Shown: positions 1-5,904 of the stretch, one piece after another
Layout: every line of letters begins with the position of its first letter
Numbering within the stretch: position 1 is the first letter of the stretch
Source: Nanoarchaeota archaeon
Lineage (GTDB): Archaea; EX4484-52; LFW-46
Direction: 5' to 3'
Assembly: GCA_018897155.1 (NCBI GenBank)
Contig: JAHILE010000011.1
Coordinates: 1-22,359 of the forward strand
DNA length: 22,359 bases
Notes under the pieces: model-generated
Told to the model about the DNA's origin: nothing
Databases searched by the model: none
Seen by the model: the letters and a program-made list of their open reading frames with translations, nothing else
Program-made: the position numbers and the translations under genes

Positions 1-81
1 GCGAGTTCTATTGTTTATGGATTGGTGAATTTCAGGGCAATGATGAACCAAGGGTTTGACTTGAACGAGTTTGTCGGTTAA
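1..81 (+). CDS. C-terminal end of an unidentified protein (partial)
   Basis: Frame 1 is open from the window edge to a TAA at 79-81 and gives 26 residues ending in ...DLNEFVG. The composition looks like a genuine protein end, and a perfect hairpin follows 17 nt after the stop, which suits the 3' end of a transcription unit. I do not recognise the family from so short a tail. The start lies outside the window. Confidence 0.55.
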   Translation, partial: ASSIVYGLVNFRAMMNQGFDLNEFVG

Positions 82-98
82 CATCAGGAATTAAAAGA

Positions 99-120
99 TA
101 TAAGGGCTGACGCCCTTATA
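99..120 (+). terminator. Perfect 9-bp hairpin after the first gene
   Basis: TATAAGGGC pairs with GCCCTTATA around a TGAC loop. It follows the stop codon of the partial gene and precedes the metG promoter region. There is no long T run after it, so it may be a 3'-end stabiliser or processing structure rather than a classical archaeal terminator. Confidence 0.4.
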
Positions 121-134
121 ATTATGCAAGAGGT

Positions 135-145
135 CTAATATAAAG
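135..145 (+). promoter_or_regulatory. Putative TATA box for the metG transcript
   Basis: CTAATATAAAG is the best TATA-like element upstream of metG. A start about 26 bp downstream (near 167) would give a 12-nt leader to the small ORF at 179 and a 74-nt leader to metG. This is inferred from spacing only; no other convincing TATA element is correctly placed for the metG ATG itself. Confidence 0.4.
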
Positions 146-178
146 CCCTATATCAAACATAAGAAAAGGTTTAACGAT

Positions 179-244
179 ATGATGAAATCAGAAGGAAATG
201 TATTGTTTAGACGTAAAAATCATTTAATTAAGGCATCTTTATGA
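179..244 (+). CDS. 21-residue upstream ORF overlapping metG
   Basis: An ATG-ATG start opens 21 codons (MMKSEGNVLF..., six Lys/Arg). Its TGA overlaps the metG start in an ATGA arrangement, the usual geometry for translational coupling. The peptide is not recognised. It could be a short leader ORF that affects metG translation, or a chance frame; with only 21 codons, coding statistics are weak. The support is positional: it begins about 12 nt after the predicted transcript start and terminates exactly on the metG ATG. Confidence 0.3.
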   Translation: MMKSEGNVLFRRKNHLIKASL

Positions 245-2283
245 AAAATAAAACGTTTTATGTTACTACGCCAATTTACTATGTTACTGCAGTTCCTCAT
301 ATAGGAACAGCATATACAACAATAGCTGCAGATGTTTTGGCGCGCTGGCATCGCCTTAAGGGAGATGATGTATTTTTCCTTACAGGAACTGATGAGCACG
401 GCGAAAAAGTGCAGGAGGCTGCGAAAAAAGCAGGCAAAGAGCCGCAGGAATTTGTGGATTCTCTTGCGCCAAAATTCAAGGATGCCTGGTCAAAATTGAA
501 TATTTCTTACGATAAATTCATTCGCACAACTGATGCAGAGCACGAAAAAGCAGTTATGGAACTCATCAAAAAAGTGCATGCATCTGGCGATATTTACAAA
601 GGCATGTATGAAGGATGGTACTGCGTTCCTGATGAAACGTTCTATACAGAACTTCAGCTGGTTGATGGCAAATGCCCTGTGTGCAAAAGGGAAGTCAAAA
701 AAGTAAAAGAAGAGTCTTATTTTTTTAACTTGTCAAAGTATCAAAAACCGCTTCTTGATTTTTACAAAAAGAACCCTGAGTTTCTTTCGCCGAAATACCG
801 CGCGCAAGAGATAATAAATCGTGTCCAAGGCGGCTTAAAGGATTTGAGCATCACGCGCACATCTTTCGCATGGGGGATTCCGTTTCCGCTTGATACAGGT
901 CATGTTACTTATGTCTGGTTTGATGCGCTACCGAATTACATAACTGCGCTTGGCTGGCCCGAGGGTGAAGAATTCAAAAAATTCTGGCCTGCTGATGTTC
1001 ATTTAATCGGAAAGGAGATAAATTGGTTTCACTCAGTGATATGGCCTGCGATGCTGATGTCTGCGGAAATGGATCTTCCGAAAAAAGTCTTTGCGCACGG
1101 ATGGTGGACCGTAAACGGCGAGAAAATGTCAAAATCGCGCGGCAATGTCGTTGATCCAATTGTACTTTCAGAGAAATATTCTGTTGATGTAATAAGATAC
1201 TTCCTTTTGCGCGAGGTTCCTTTTGGAACAGACGGCGATTTTTCAGAAGCCGCGCTTGTGGCAAGAATCAACAGCGACCTTGCGGATGATTTGGGAAACC
1301 TTTTGTCAAGGACCCTCGCAATGGTTGAAAAATATTTTGGCGGAAAAATACCTGGGTCAAAAACACATGCCAAAATATTGGTGGATGCATCGGATATTGT
1401 TTCAGAAGTGGATGCAAAAATAGACGCGCTTGAATTCTCAGAAGCTTTGCAGACCATATGGGGTTTTGCAAAAACATGCAACAAATACATAACTGATGTT
1501 AAGCCGTGGGATCTTTACAAGAACAAAAAAGAGGATGAGCTTGCATCGGTCATATACAGCCTTGTAGAATCAATACGGATAATCGCGATTTTGATAATTC
1601 CATATATGCCTTCAAAATCCGCGGAAATTCTTGCGCAATTAAATGTTCCGTCAGAAAAAATTACGCTAAAAGACGCAAAATGGGGCGGGCTTAAATCAGG
1701 TACAGAGGTAAAAAAAGGCAATGTTCTTTTCAGAAAAATGGAATTGACGCAGGATCCTTTTGAAAAACTGGATTTGCGCGTTGCAAAAATTCTCGATGTC
1801 AAAGAGCATCCCGATGCAGAGAAATTATATGTTGTTCAGATTGATGTTGGCGGCGAAAAATCATCTCATTCTGCTTTGCAGAATTCGAAGCTTTTTGACT
1901 CTTCGAGTCAAAAACGGCAACTAGTTGCAGGGCTTCGCGAATATTATCAAAAAGAGGAGCTTGCGGGCAAAAAAGTAGCGTTTGTTTACAATCTGAAGCC
2001 CGCAAAAATCCGTGGAATCGAGTCGCAGGGAATGATTCTTGCAGCAGATGATGGAAAGACTCTTTCAGTGCTTTCAGCAGAAAAATCAGAGCCTGGCGCA
2101 TCTGTGTTTGCAGAAGGCATTGTGAAAAAGCCGGCGCAGGAAGTGTCTTTTGACGATTTCCAGAAGCTTGAGATATTGATTGATGCGGATGGATTCGCGC
2201 GCTATAAAGAAAAAAAACTGCGCACCCAAAATGAGGAAATTCGCACTGAGCGAAAAGTTGAGATGGGAGCGCGGGTGAGATAA
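241..2283 (+). CDS. metG: Methionyl-tRNA synthetase with C-terminal tRNA-binding domain
   Basis: Class I methionyl-tRNA synthetase, which charges tRNA-Met with methionine in the cytoplasm. The Rossmann catalytic core starts with TPIYYV and PHIGTAYTT (the HIGH motif, here HIGT) and ends with KMSKS near residues 296-300. A single metal-knuckle insert, with C128, D131, C145 and C148, resembles the short bacterial MetG type more than the two-knuckle archaeal type, and one usual Cys is Asp. An alpha-helical anticodon-binding domain follows, then a C-terminal OB-fold tRNA-binding domain from about residue 500 (DLRVAKI, HPDAEKLY). Residues 541-558 are an in-frame 18-residue insertion encoded by a palindromic element at 1861-1914; without it the text reads GGEKRQLVAGL, the normal family sequence. 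Length is 680 aa. It converges on the gene at 2287 with a 3-nt gap. Bacterial-like architecture suggests ancient transfer. Confidence 0.96.
   Translation: MKNKTFYVTTPIYYVTAVPHIGTAYTTIAADVLARWHRLKGDDVFFLTGTDEHGEKVQEAAKKAGKEPQEFVDSLAPKFKDAWSKLNISYDKFIRTTDAEHEKAVMELIKKVHASGDIYKGMYEGWYCVPDETFYTELQLVDGKCPVCKREVKKVKEESYFFNLSKYQKPLLDFYKKNPEFLSPKYRAQEIINRVQGGLKDLSITRTSFAWGIPFPLDTGHVTYVWFDALPNYITALGWPEGEEFKKFWPADVHLIGKEINWFHSVIWPAMLMSAEMDLPKKVFAHGWWTVNGEKMSKSRGNVVDPIVLSEKYSVDVIRYFLLREVPFGTDGDFSEAALVARINSDLADDLGNLLSRTLAMVEKYFGGKIPGSKTHAKILVDASDIVSEVDAKIDALEFSEALQTIWGFAKTCNKYITDVKPWDLYKNKKEDELASVIYSLVESIRIIAILIIPYMPSKSAEILAQLNVPSEKITLKDAKWGGLKSGTEVKKGNVLFRKMELTQDPFEKLDLRVAKILDVKEHPDAEKLYVVQIDVGGEKSSHSALQNSKLFDSSSQKRQLVAGLREYYQKEELAGKKVAFVYNLKPAKIRGIESQGMILAADDGKTLSVLSAEKSEPGASVFAEGIVKKPAQEVSFDDFQKLEILIDADGFARYKEKKLRTQNEEIRTERKVEMGARVR
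1861..1914 (+). repeat. Double-hairpin element, in-frame copy in metG
   Basis: A 54-nt block begins TCATCTC, has stem 1 ATTCTGC/GCAGAAT (loop TTT), the joint TCGAAGC, and stem 2 TTTTTGACTC/GAGTCAAAAA (loop TTC). It adds exactly 18 codons with no stop. Removing it joins codons GGC GAA AAA to CGG CAA, restoring the GEKRQ segment conserved in MetRS tRNA-binding domains. The start (TCAT), the AAGC joint and the terminal AAAA are shared with the copies at 5188, 5300, 5371, 5803 and 20470. Confidence 0.8.
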
Positions 2284-2286
2284 TCC

Positions 2287-2883
2287 CTATTCTTTGACGT
2301 GATACACTCCGTTAGTTTCGTCTTTTAAAATATTCGCGTCTTTAAGTATTTTATTGATTTTTTCTGGTTCTTCGATTTCAATGAGCGCCACACCATCAAT
2401 ATTTCCATAATATTCTTTGTATTTAAGTCCGTAAATCTTTGCTTTTTCAGAAGGTTTGCTCGATGTTATGCGAACTTGTTTCGTATTTTCTAATATGTCT
2501 TCAGTCCTTCCAAAACTTTCTACCGTCAATATGTAAATTGCATTTAAATCGTGCAATTGCTTAGCAACTTCTTTGGGATTGTTGACATTTATGTGTGGTG
2601 CCATTAGATTTTCTATTGATTCACCATAATTTTTAACAGATGGCATTTTGCCATCATACATAATTGACAAGATTAAATTTTCTACATCTTTTGCTCGATA
2701 TAGTTCTCCATTTTTGTTTACTATGTAGGTTCCTTTTAATAGCGTTTTATCATTTTTAATAAATTCTACATCATTGATATTTGGATTTGGTTTTGTCGCA
2801 GTGTATACAGTAACTCCTTTATCGCCCCAAATACTAAGGGGAACTTCAGTAGCGTTATAATTCATAGTAGTTGTATCTTTCAT
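2287..2883 (-). CDS. Uncharacterised 198-residue protein
   Basis: An intact reading frame of 198 codons with a good archaeal promoter upstream. No signal peptide or membrane segment is visible; the protein is soluble, mixed alpha/beta and rich in Lys, Asn and Glu. I recognise no domain. A central AKQLHDLNAIYILTVESFG stretch could be a beta-alpha unit, and the C-terminal half has alternating hydrophobic strands. The start could also be the Met at residue 7, but the TATA box spacing suits the first ATG. The gene is convergent with metG and sits downstream of sufS on the same strand, with its own promoter in the 73-nt gap. Confidence 0.75.
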   Translation of the reverse strand: MKDTTTMNYNATEVPLSIWGDKGVTVYTATKPNPNINDVEFIKNDKTLLKGTYIVNKNGELYRAKDVENLILSIMYDGKMPSVKNYGESIENLMAPHINVNNPKEVAKQLHDLNAIYILTVESFGRTEDILENTKQVRITSSKPSEKAKIYGLKYKEYYGNIDGVALIEIEEPEKINKILKDANILKDETNGVYHVKE

Positions 2884-2913
2884 AATATCACTACTTTATA
2901 ATAGTTACTATAG

Positions 2914-2921
2914 TATTTAAA
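2914..2921 (-). promoter_or_regulatory. TATA box for the 198-residue gene
   Basis: On the minus strand TTTAAATA is preceded by GAAAGG (BRE-like). Its centre is about 34 bp from the ATG, so transcription would start about 8 nt before the coding region. Confidence 0.6.
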
Positions 2922-2956
2922 CCTTTCGGTATATCAAATATGCTAAAATTGCGCGC

Positions 2957-4162
2957 TTATGAGAACAGTTTTGCAATCTTGCTCAATTCAACCGCAAAAA
3001 CATCAATCTCTTCTTTTGTGTTGTATATGTGAAATGACGCGCGTACGCTTCCCTTTCGGCCTAAAAGCGTGTGTAAGGGATACGCGCAATGATATCCGCT
3101 TCTGGTTGCGATTTTCTTGGAATTGTCAAGCATGAGTGCGACTTCATGCGGGTCTGCACCAGTTACTTCAAAAGCAATAACGCCTGCGTTGTTTGCAGCG
3201 TTTTTATGCGATATTATTTCGACATTTTTTATTTCAGAAAGCCGCTTGATGCAGTGCGCAGTTATTTCTGTTGTGTGGCTCTCTATATTATTAATACCGA
3301 TTTTTTCGATATATCGCACGCCTTCACCAAGACCGATAACCCCTGCAATATTCGGTGTGCCTGCTTCAAAGCGGTCTGGGCATCGCGCAAGCTTATAGTC
3401 TGAAAATGTCGCTTCGTCAATTGTTCCGCCGCCAAGGATTCCGGGCTCAAGCAGGCCGAAATGTTTCTCATTTATATAAAGCGCGCCGGTTCCGGTTGGC
3501 CCGAGCGGGCCTTTATGGCCTGATAATGCAAGAAAATCAGCATTCATCTTTTTGACATTGACACCCATATGCCCTACAGCTGCGGCCGCATCAGTGCAGA
3601 ATAGCGCGCCATTATCATGCGCGATTTTAGCGATTTCGTCAACAGGGGTTTTTACGCCCAAAACATTTGACACCATTGTGACAGAAACAATTGCGGCATC
3701 CTTTGATGCCTTTTTCCAGTCTTCCATATTGAAGTTTCCTTCATTGTCTGATTTTACCACTTCAAGCGCAAGGCCGTGCGTTTTTGCAGCCATCATCCAT
3801 GGAAGCAGGTCGCTGTGGTGCTCGAGGTTTGACACAACTATCTTTTTCCCTTTTAGTTTTTTCCACGGCAGAGACAGCGAAAGAATGTTCAGAGCGTGTG
3901 TGGAATTCTGCGTCATCGCGATTTCTTCTGCCTTTGCGCCAAGAAAATCAGCAACAATTTTGTGGGCTTTTTCATACTCTTCAGACGCTTTCAGGCTCAG
4001 GCGATGTGCGCCTCTATGGACATTCGCGCAGTACTGCGTATAATACTCATTCATTTTATCGATTACGCACTGCGGCTTTAAGGTGGTTGCGGCGTTGTCG
4101 AAATATATGACGCCAGTATTCGCGAGAACCGGGAAATCCGTGCGGCATTTTTCAAGATTCAT
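2957..4162 (-). CDS. sufS: Cysteine desulfurase, SufS/CsdA type
   Basis: A PLP-dependent, fold-type I enzyme that takes sulfur from cysteine as an enzyme persulfide for Fe-S cluster and thio-cofactor assembly. The N-terminus FDNAATTLKP is typical of the group. NLEHHSDLLPW carries the PLP-stacking His (H115/H116). D191 should contact the pyridine nitrogen, K217 in SGHKGPLG forms the Schiff base, and C359 in RSGYHCA is the persulfide cysteine in the SufS-type context. At 401 aa it has the usual length. The usual DGAQ after the PLP-binding Asp reads DAAAA here, so a conserved Gln is Ala. No sufBC or sufE-like gene is in the window, so the sulfur acceptor is unknown. Transcription is likely leaderless from the TATA box at 4183-4190. 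Confidence 0.95.
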   Translation of the reverse strand: MNLEKCRTDFPVLANTGVIYFDNAATTLKPQCVIDKMNEYYTQYCANVHRGAHRLSLKASEEYEKAHKIVADFLGAKAEEIAMTQNSTHALNILSLSLPWKKLKGKKIVVSNLEHHSDLLPWMMAAKTHGLALEVVKSDNEGNFNMEDWKKASKDAAIVSVTMVSNVLGVKTPVDEIAKIAHDNGALFCTDAAAAVGHMGVNVKKMNADFLALSGHKGPLGPTGTGALYINEKHFGLLEPGILGGGTIDEATFSDYKLARCPDRFEAGTPNIAGVIGLGEGVRYIEKIGINNIESHTTEITAHCIKRLSEIKNVEIISHKNAANNAGVIAFEVTGADPHEVALMLDNSKKIATRSGYHCAYPLHTLLGRKGSVRASFHIYNTKEEIDVFAVELSKIAKLFS

Positions 4163-4182
4163 GGTAATATAACGGGGTTATA

Positions 4183-4190
4183 AGTTTAAA
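4183..4190 (-). promoter_or_regulatory. TATA box for sufS
   Basis: The minus-strand motif TTTAAACT, preceded by CCTT, is centred about 25 bp upstream of the sufS ATG. This predicts a leaderless mRNA. Confidence 0.6.
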
Positions 4191-4230
4191 AGGATTTTAT
4201 TGCATATTGCGGAATAAAAAGTCTTCAATG

Positions 4231-4242
4231 TTTATTAATATG
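4231..4242 (+). promoter_or_regulatory. TATA box for the gene at 4262
   Basis: TTTATTAATATG is centred about 26 bp upstream of the ATG at 4262, which again predicts a leaderless transcript. It is divergent from the sufS promoter in the 99-bp spacer. The spacer also holds a 7-bp inverted repeat, TTTTATT/AATAAAA. Confidence 0.55.
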
Positions 4243-4261
4243 TGCCTCGACAATATCTATT

Positions 4262-4756
4262 ATGTCGCTGAATCTTGTAGAATCGGTTGCTCGGGTTGAC
4301 GAATCTCAGGAACTGAAAACATCCCTAACAGACGCGTATTTCTGCTCGGCAATAACCTTTGTGCTTCCGGAGGAGCCCATTGAGTATTGGGATCTGAATT
4401 ATTACAATCCGAAAACAGGCGACATAACACACATAAGAGCATCTTCTGATTCTCTTGAGTTGAAAAGCACAGACAAGCCGCTGAAGCAAAAAGAGCCGAA
4501 AAAAATAGATATAAAAACCGTATGCATTGACATTGATGAGACCATAAAGACGGCAGGTGTTGCCCGTGATAAGATTTACGCGTCTGCTATCCAGAAAATT
4601 TTTGTGTCGCTTTTTTCAGAAGAGTTTGCCATTTGGGGCATAACCTACATACTCACTAATATGAAAATAGTGCAGATTAAGATTGACGCGCGAAATGGCA
4701 GCGTAATCGATTCTAAGCTTATTGATTTTATGCAGAATACCGGAATTGCGCAGTAG
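4262..4756 (+). CDS. Uncharacterised 164-residue protein with two similar lobes
   Basis: An intact soluble frame without signal peptide. Two segments look alike: around residues 35-60 (LPEEPIEYWDLNYYNPKTG, then IRAS) and around residues 117-150 (SEEFAIWGITYI, then IDARNGSVID). Each has an acidic turn, a Trp, a tyrosine-bearing strand and a later strand ending near a Gly or Asn turn. This resembles the small PepSY-like beta sandwich fold in outline, but I do not claim membership. The gene ends 1 nt before the convergent stop of the DUF3467 gene. Confidence 0.7.
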   Translation: MSLNLVESVARVDESQELKTSLTDAYFCSAITFVLPEEPIEYWDLNYYNPKTGDITHIRASSDSLELKSTDKPLKQKEPKKIDIKTVCIDIDETIKTAGVARDKIYASAIQKIFVSLFSEEFAIWGITYILTNMKIVQIKIDARNGSVIDSKLIDFMQNTGIAQ

Positions 4757-4757
4757 A

Positions 4758-5117
4758 TTATCCTACATACGCACTCGTATCTTCGCTTTTTTCCTTATCA
4801 GAAATCGTTGTTTTTGCGCCAGGCCTCATCGCAGCGATGTCTTTTATTTTGCCGAACTGAGCCTCGTATTTTGCAATGTTATCAACGATGGCCGCGCGCA
4901 AACTTGCCGCATGCTGCGGAGTTATGACGATTCTTGATGTGACTTTTATTTTGTTTGTTCCGGGAATGAACTGCCCGAAATCAAGGTAGAATTCAAAAGG
5001 CGTGTGCCATATTTTTACAGAGTTTGCGAATTTTGCGACCTGATTTGCTTCATCAACCAGTACTTCAAATTGCGCGCCATGTTTTTTTTCGTTTGATTGT
5101 TTTTCTTTCTTTAGCAT
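4758..5117 (-). CDS. DUF3467 family protein
   Basis: A 119-residue protein matching the DUF3467 pattern: FANSVKIWHTPFEFYLDFGQ (residues 30-50), then SRIVITPQHAASL and a NIAKYEAQFGKI helix. The family is found in bacteria and archaea, and its function is not established. A Lys/Glu-rich N-terminal dozen residues and an acidic C-terminal tail flank the core. Transcription is probably leaderless from the TATA box at 5139-5147. It is convergent with the 164-residue gene, and their stops nearly touch. Confidence 0.85.
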   Translation of the reverse strand: MLKKEKQSNEKKHGAQFEVLVDEANQVAKFANSVKIWHTPFEFYLDFGQFIPGTNKIKVTSRIVITPQHAASLRAAIVDNIAKYEAQFGKIKDIAAMRPGAKTTISDKEKSEDTSAYVG

Positions 5118-5138
5118 ATTTGCTTATTGTTTTTAGAA

Positions 5139-5147
5139 TTATATAAG
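5139..5147 (-). promoter_or_regulatory. TATA box for the DUF3467 gene
   Basis: The minus-strand motif CTTATATAA is centred about 26 bp upstream of the ATG at 5117. This fits a leaderless mRNA. Confidence 0.6.
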
Positions 5148-5187
5148 CCTTAGACTTTTTTAAGAAGAATATATGCTCCCGCCGAGA

Positions 5188-5232
5188 TTTTCGTATGCGA
5201 AGCATCGAAAAGCTTGCGATGCAATCGCATGA
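5188..5232 (-). repeat. Double-hairpin element in the T-loop of tRNA-Glu
   Basis: Read on the minus strand, 45 nt start TCAT and end GAAAA. Stem 1 is GCGAT/ATCGC and the joint is AAGC. Stem 2 is TTTTCG plus ATGC, loop TTC, GCAT plus CGAAAA with one bulged A. Taking out exactly these 45 nt leaves a perfect seven-base TTCGAAT T-loop, with no duplicated target bases beyond one ambiguous T. Confidence 0.8.
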
Positions 5233-5299
5233 TTCGAACTCGGGTCACAGGCGTTCTCTGGCTCGTATTTTCGGCGGTTTTAACAGGTGACTTGCGCGA

Positions 5300-5352
5300 T
5301 TTTCAAGTTCGAGAGAACTTGAAAAGCTTGAAAATCCGAAGGATTTTCATGA
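5300..5352 (-). repeat. Double-hairpin element in the tRNA-Glu anticodon intron (minus orientation)
   Basis: 53 nt beginning TCAT and ending GAAAA. Stem 1 is TGAAAATCC/GGATTTTCA (loop TTC), the joint is AGC, and stem 2 is TTTTCAAGTTC/GAACTTGAAAA (loop TCTC). It sits in the TTC loop of the GCGC/GCGC stem of the host 53-nt unit, and subtraction restores that loop. Confidence 0.8.
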
Positions 5353-5370
5353 AGCGCGAGTCGCCCTAAG

Positions 5371-5418
5371 TCATGGCACTAACGTGCCAAGCTTTTTTGT
5401 CTCTTTCGAGCCAAAAAA
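5371..5418 (+). repeat. Double-hairpin element in the tRNA-Glu anticodon intron (plus orientation)
   Basis: 48 nt beginning TCAT and ending AAAAAA. Stem 1 is GGCAC/GTGCC (loop TAAC), the joint is AAGC, and stem 2 is TTTTTTG and CTC paired with GAG and CAAAAAA, with one internal mismatch and loop TTTC. It lies in the single-stranded joint between the two hairpins of the host unit; the empty equivalent is CCCTAAG|CGCCGG at 5528-5540. Confidence 0.8.
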
Positions 5419-5502
5419 CACCGGCCGATTATGCGGCCGTGAGAGGCCCGTATCCTTGACCGGACTAGACTACAGGAGCAATTTGTTTGTTTTTATAATG
5501 TT

Positions 5503-5555
5503 GGTGACCATGCCGAAGGCGTGGTCGCCCTAAGCGCCGGCCGATTATGCGGCCG
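5503..5555 (-). repeat. 53-nt two-hairpin unit, uninterrupted copy between tRNA-Val and tRNA-Glu
   Basis: A perfect 12-bp stem (5503-5514 with 5518-5529, loop GAA) and a CGGCCG/CGGCCG hairpin (5537-5555) are joined by CTAAG and two bases. It is the empty-site counterpart of 5286-5439. Differences between the copies fall mainly in the upper stem, where both partners change and pairing is kept. Function is unknown. It is not a clear H/ACA RNA, because the stem lacks a guide pocket, nor a C/D RNA. Confidence 0.7.
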
Positions 5556-5558
5556 AGA

Positions 5559-5660
5559 TGGGTCAACCCGGATTTGAACCGGGGACCTTCGCCATTTTGT
5601 GATATTGGCAAGCGCCAAATATTGCGTCAAGGCGACGTCATACCGCTAGACTATTGACCC
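5559..5660 (-). tRNA. tRNA-Val(GAC) with one canonical intron
   Basis: Acceptor GGGTCAA (5654-5660) pairs with TTGACCC (5560-5566), discriminator A. The D-arm GTCTAGCGGTATGAC is Val-like. The anticodon stem TCGCC/GGCGA closes loop TTGACG...T, giving anticodon GAC (5626-5628). A 30-nt intron at 5595-5624 lies between positions 37 and 38 and forms a hairpin, ATATTTGGC/GCCAATAT with one bulged T. T-stem CCGGG/CCCGG and loop TTCAAAT are standard. CCA is not encoded. The 3' flank runs almost directly into the 53-nt structured unit. Confidence 0.9.
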
Positions 5661-5802
5661 GTTTGTTTTTTATCCCAATGCGTAATGTGAATGGTTGTAG
5701 ATGGGGCTTTCCGGATTTGAACCGGAGTCTCTGGCTATTTATAACGCACTTACACAACTTTGGGAAGCACAAGAGCAAAACCCAAAGCCAGAAGGATGAC
5801 CA

Positions 5803-5904
5803 TTTTAGCATGCGGAGCAGCTAAATCTTCTCGCTCGCGTTCGAAGCTTTTGAGGTTTGATTCTTCAAAAAGCTTGTGAACGTCGCGAAGCTGCTTTCGC
5901 ATGA
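5803..5904 (-). repeat. Double-hairpin element in the D-loop of tRNA-Pro, interrupted by a nested copy
   Basis: 102 nt in total. Without the nested 45 nt, the outer copy is 57 nt on the minus strand: TCAT, stem 1 GCGAA/TTCGC, a nine-base spacer, AAGC, stem 2 TTTTAGC/GCTAAAA. Its removal gives the normal nine-base D-loop AGCTTGGTC. The nested copy has split stem 2 just after its TTTT, showing successive insertion. Confidence 0.8.
5826..5870 (+). repeat. Nested double-hairpin element
   Basis: 45 nt on the plus strand beginning TCTTCTCG and ending TTCAAAA, with the joint TTCGAAGC (shared with the metG copy) and stem 2 TTTTGA/TCAAAA. Stem 1 is weak here (CGC/GCG). Excision re-forms the outer element's AAGC-TTTTAGC...GCTAAAA structure. 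Confidence 0.72.

Larger units (their letters stand above)
5286..5439 (-). repeat. 53-nt two-hairpin unit, interrupted copy within the tRNA-Glu intron
   Basis: Minus strand, starting at the 5' splice site of the anticodon intron: hairpin CGGCCG/CGGCCG with loop CATAAT, then CTTA, then GGGCGAC... closing with GTCACC. Two double-hairpin elements (48 and 53 nt) split it. Without them the unit is 14+18+21 = 53 nt, the same length as the copy at 5503-5555, with 42 of 53 positions identical. Confidence 0.75.
5174..5479 (-). tRNA. tRNA-Glu(CTC) with two introns, one in the T-loop
   Basis: Acceptor GCTCCTG (5473-5479) pairs with CGGGAGC (5175-5181), with discriminator A at 5174 and no encoded CCA. 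The D-arm GTCTAGTCCGGTCAAGGATAC is typical of archaeal tRNA-Glu. The anticodon stem CGGGC/GCCTG closes loop C-T-CTC-A-C (5440-5445 plus 5253), giving anticodon CTC. A 186-nt intron (5254-5439) lies at the canonical 37/38 position. T-stem CCGAG/CTCGG closes loop TTCGAAT once a 45-nt insertion at 5188-5232 is removed. With both removed every stem pairs, so the gene looks functional if both are excised. The long intron holds two more double-hairpin elements (5300-5352, 5371-5418) placed in a 53-nt structured unit. It is last in a likely Pro-Val-Glu transcript. Confidence 0.88.

Noticed and set aside
1029-1490. Long antisense open frame within metG
   Set aside because: It is a shadow frame opposite a fully conserved synthetase, with no promoter or recognisable product.
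3552-4043. 163-codon plus-strand frame opposite sufS
   Set aside because: It lies antisense to conserved catalytic regions of the desulfurase, and its composition is that of a shadow frame.
5480-5500. ATTATAAAAAC on the minus strand as a TATA box for tRNA-Glu, and a similar GATAAAAAAC before tRNA-Val
   Set aside because: Both lie only about 4-20 nt from the mature 5' ends, so transcription would begin inside the tRNA. Co-transcription from the tRNA-Pro promoter is simpler.
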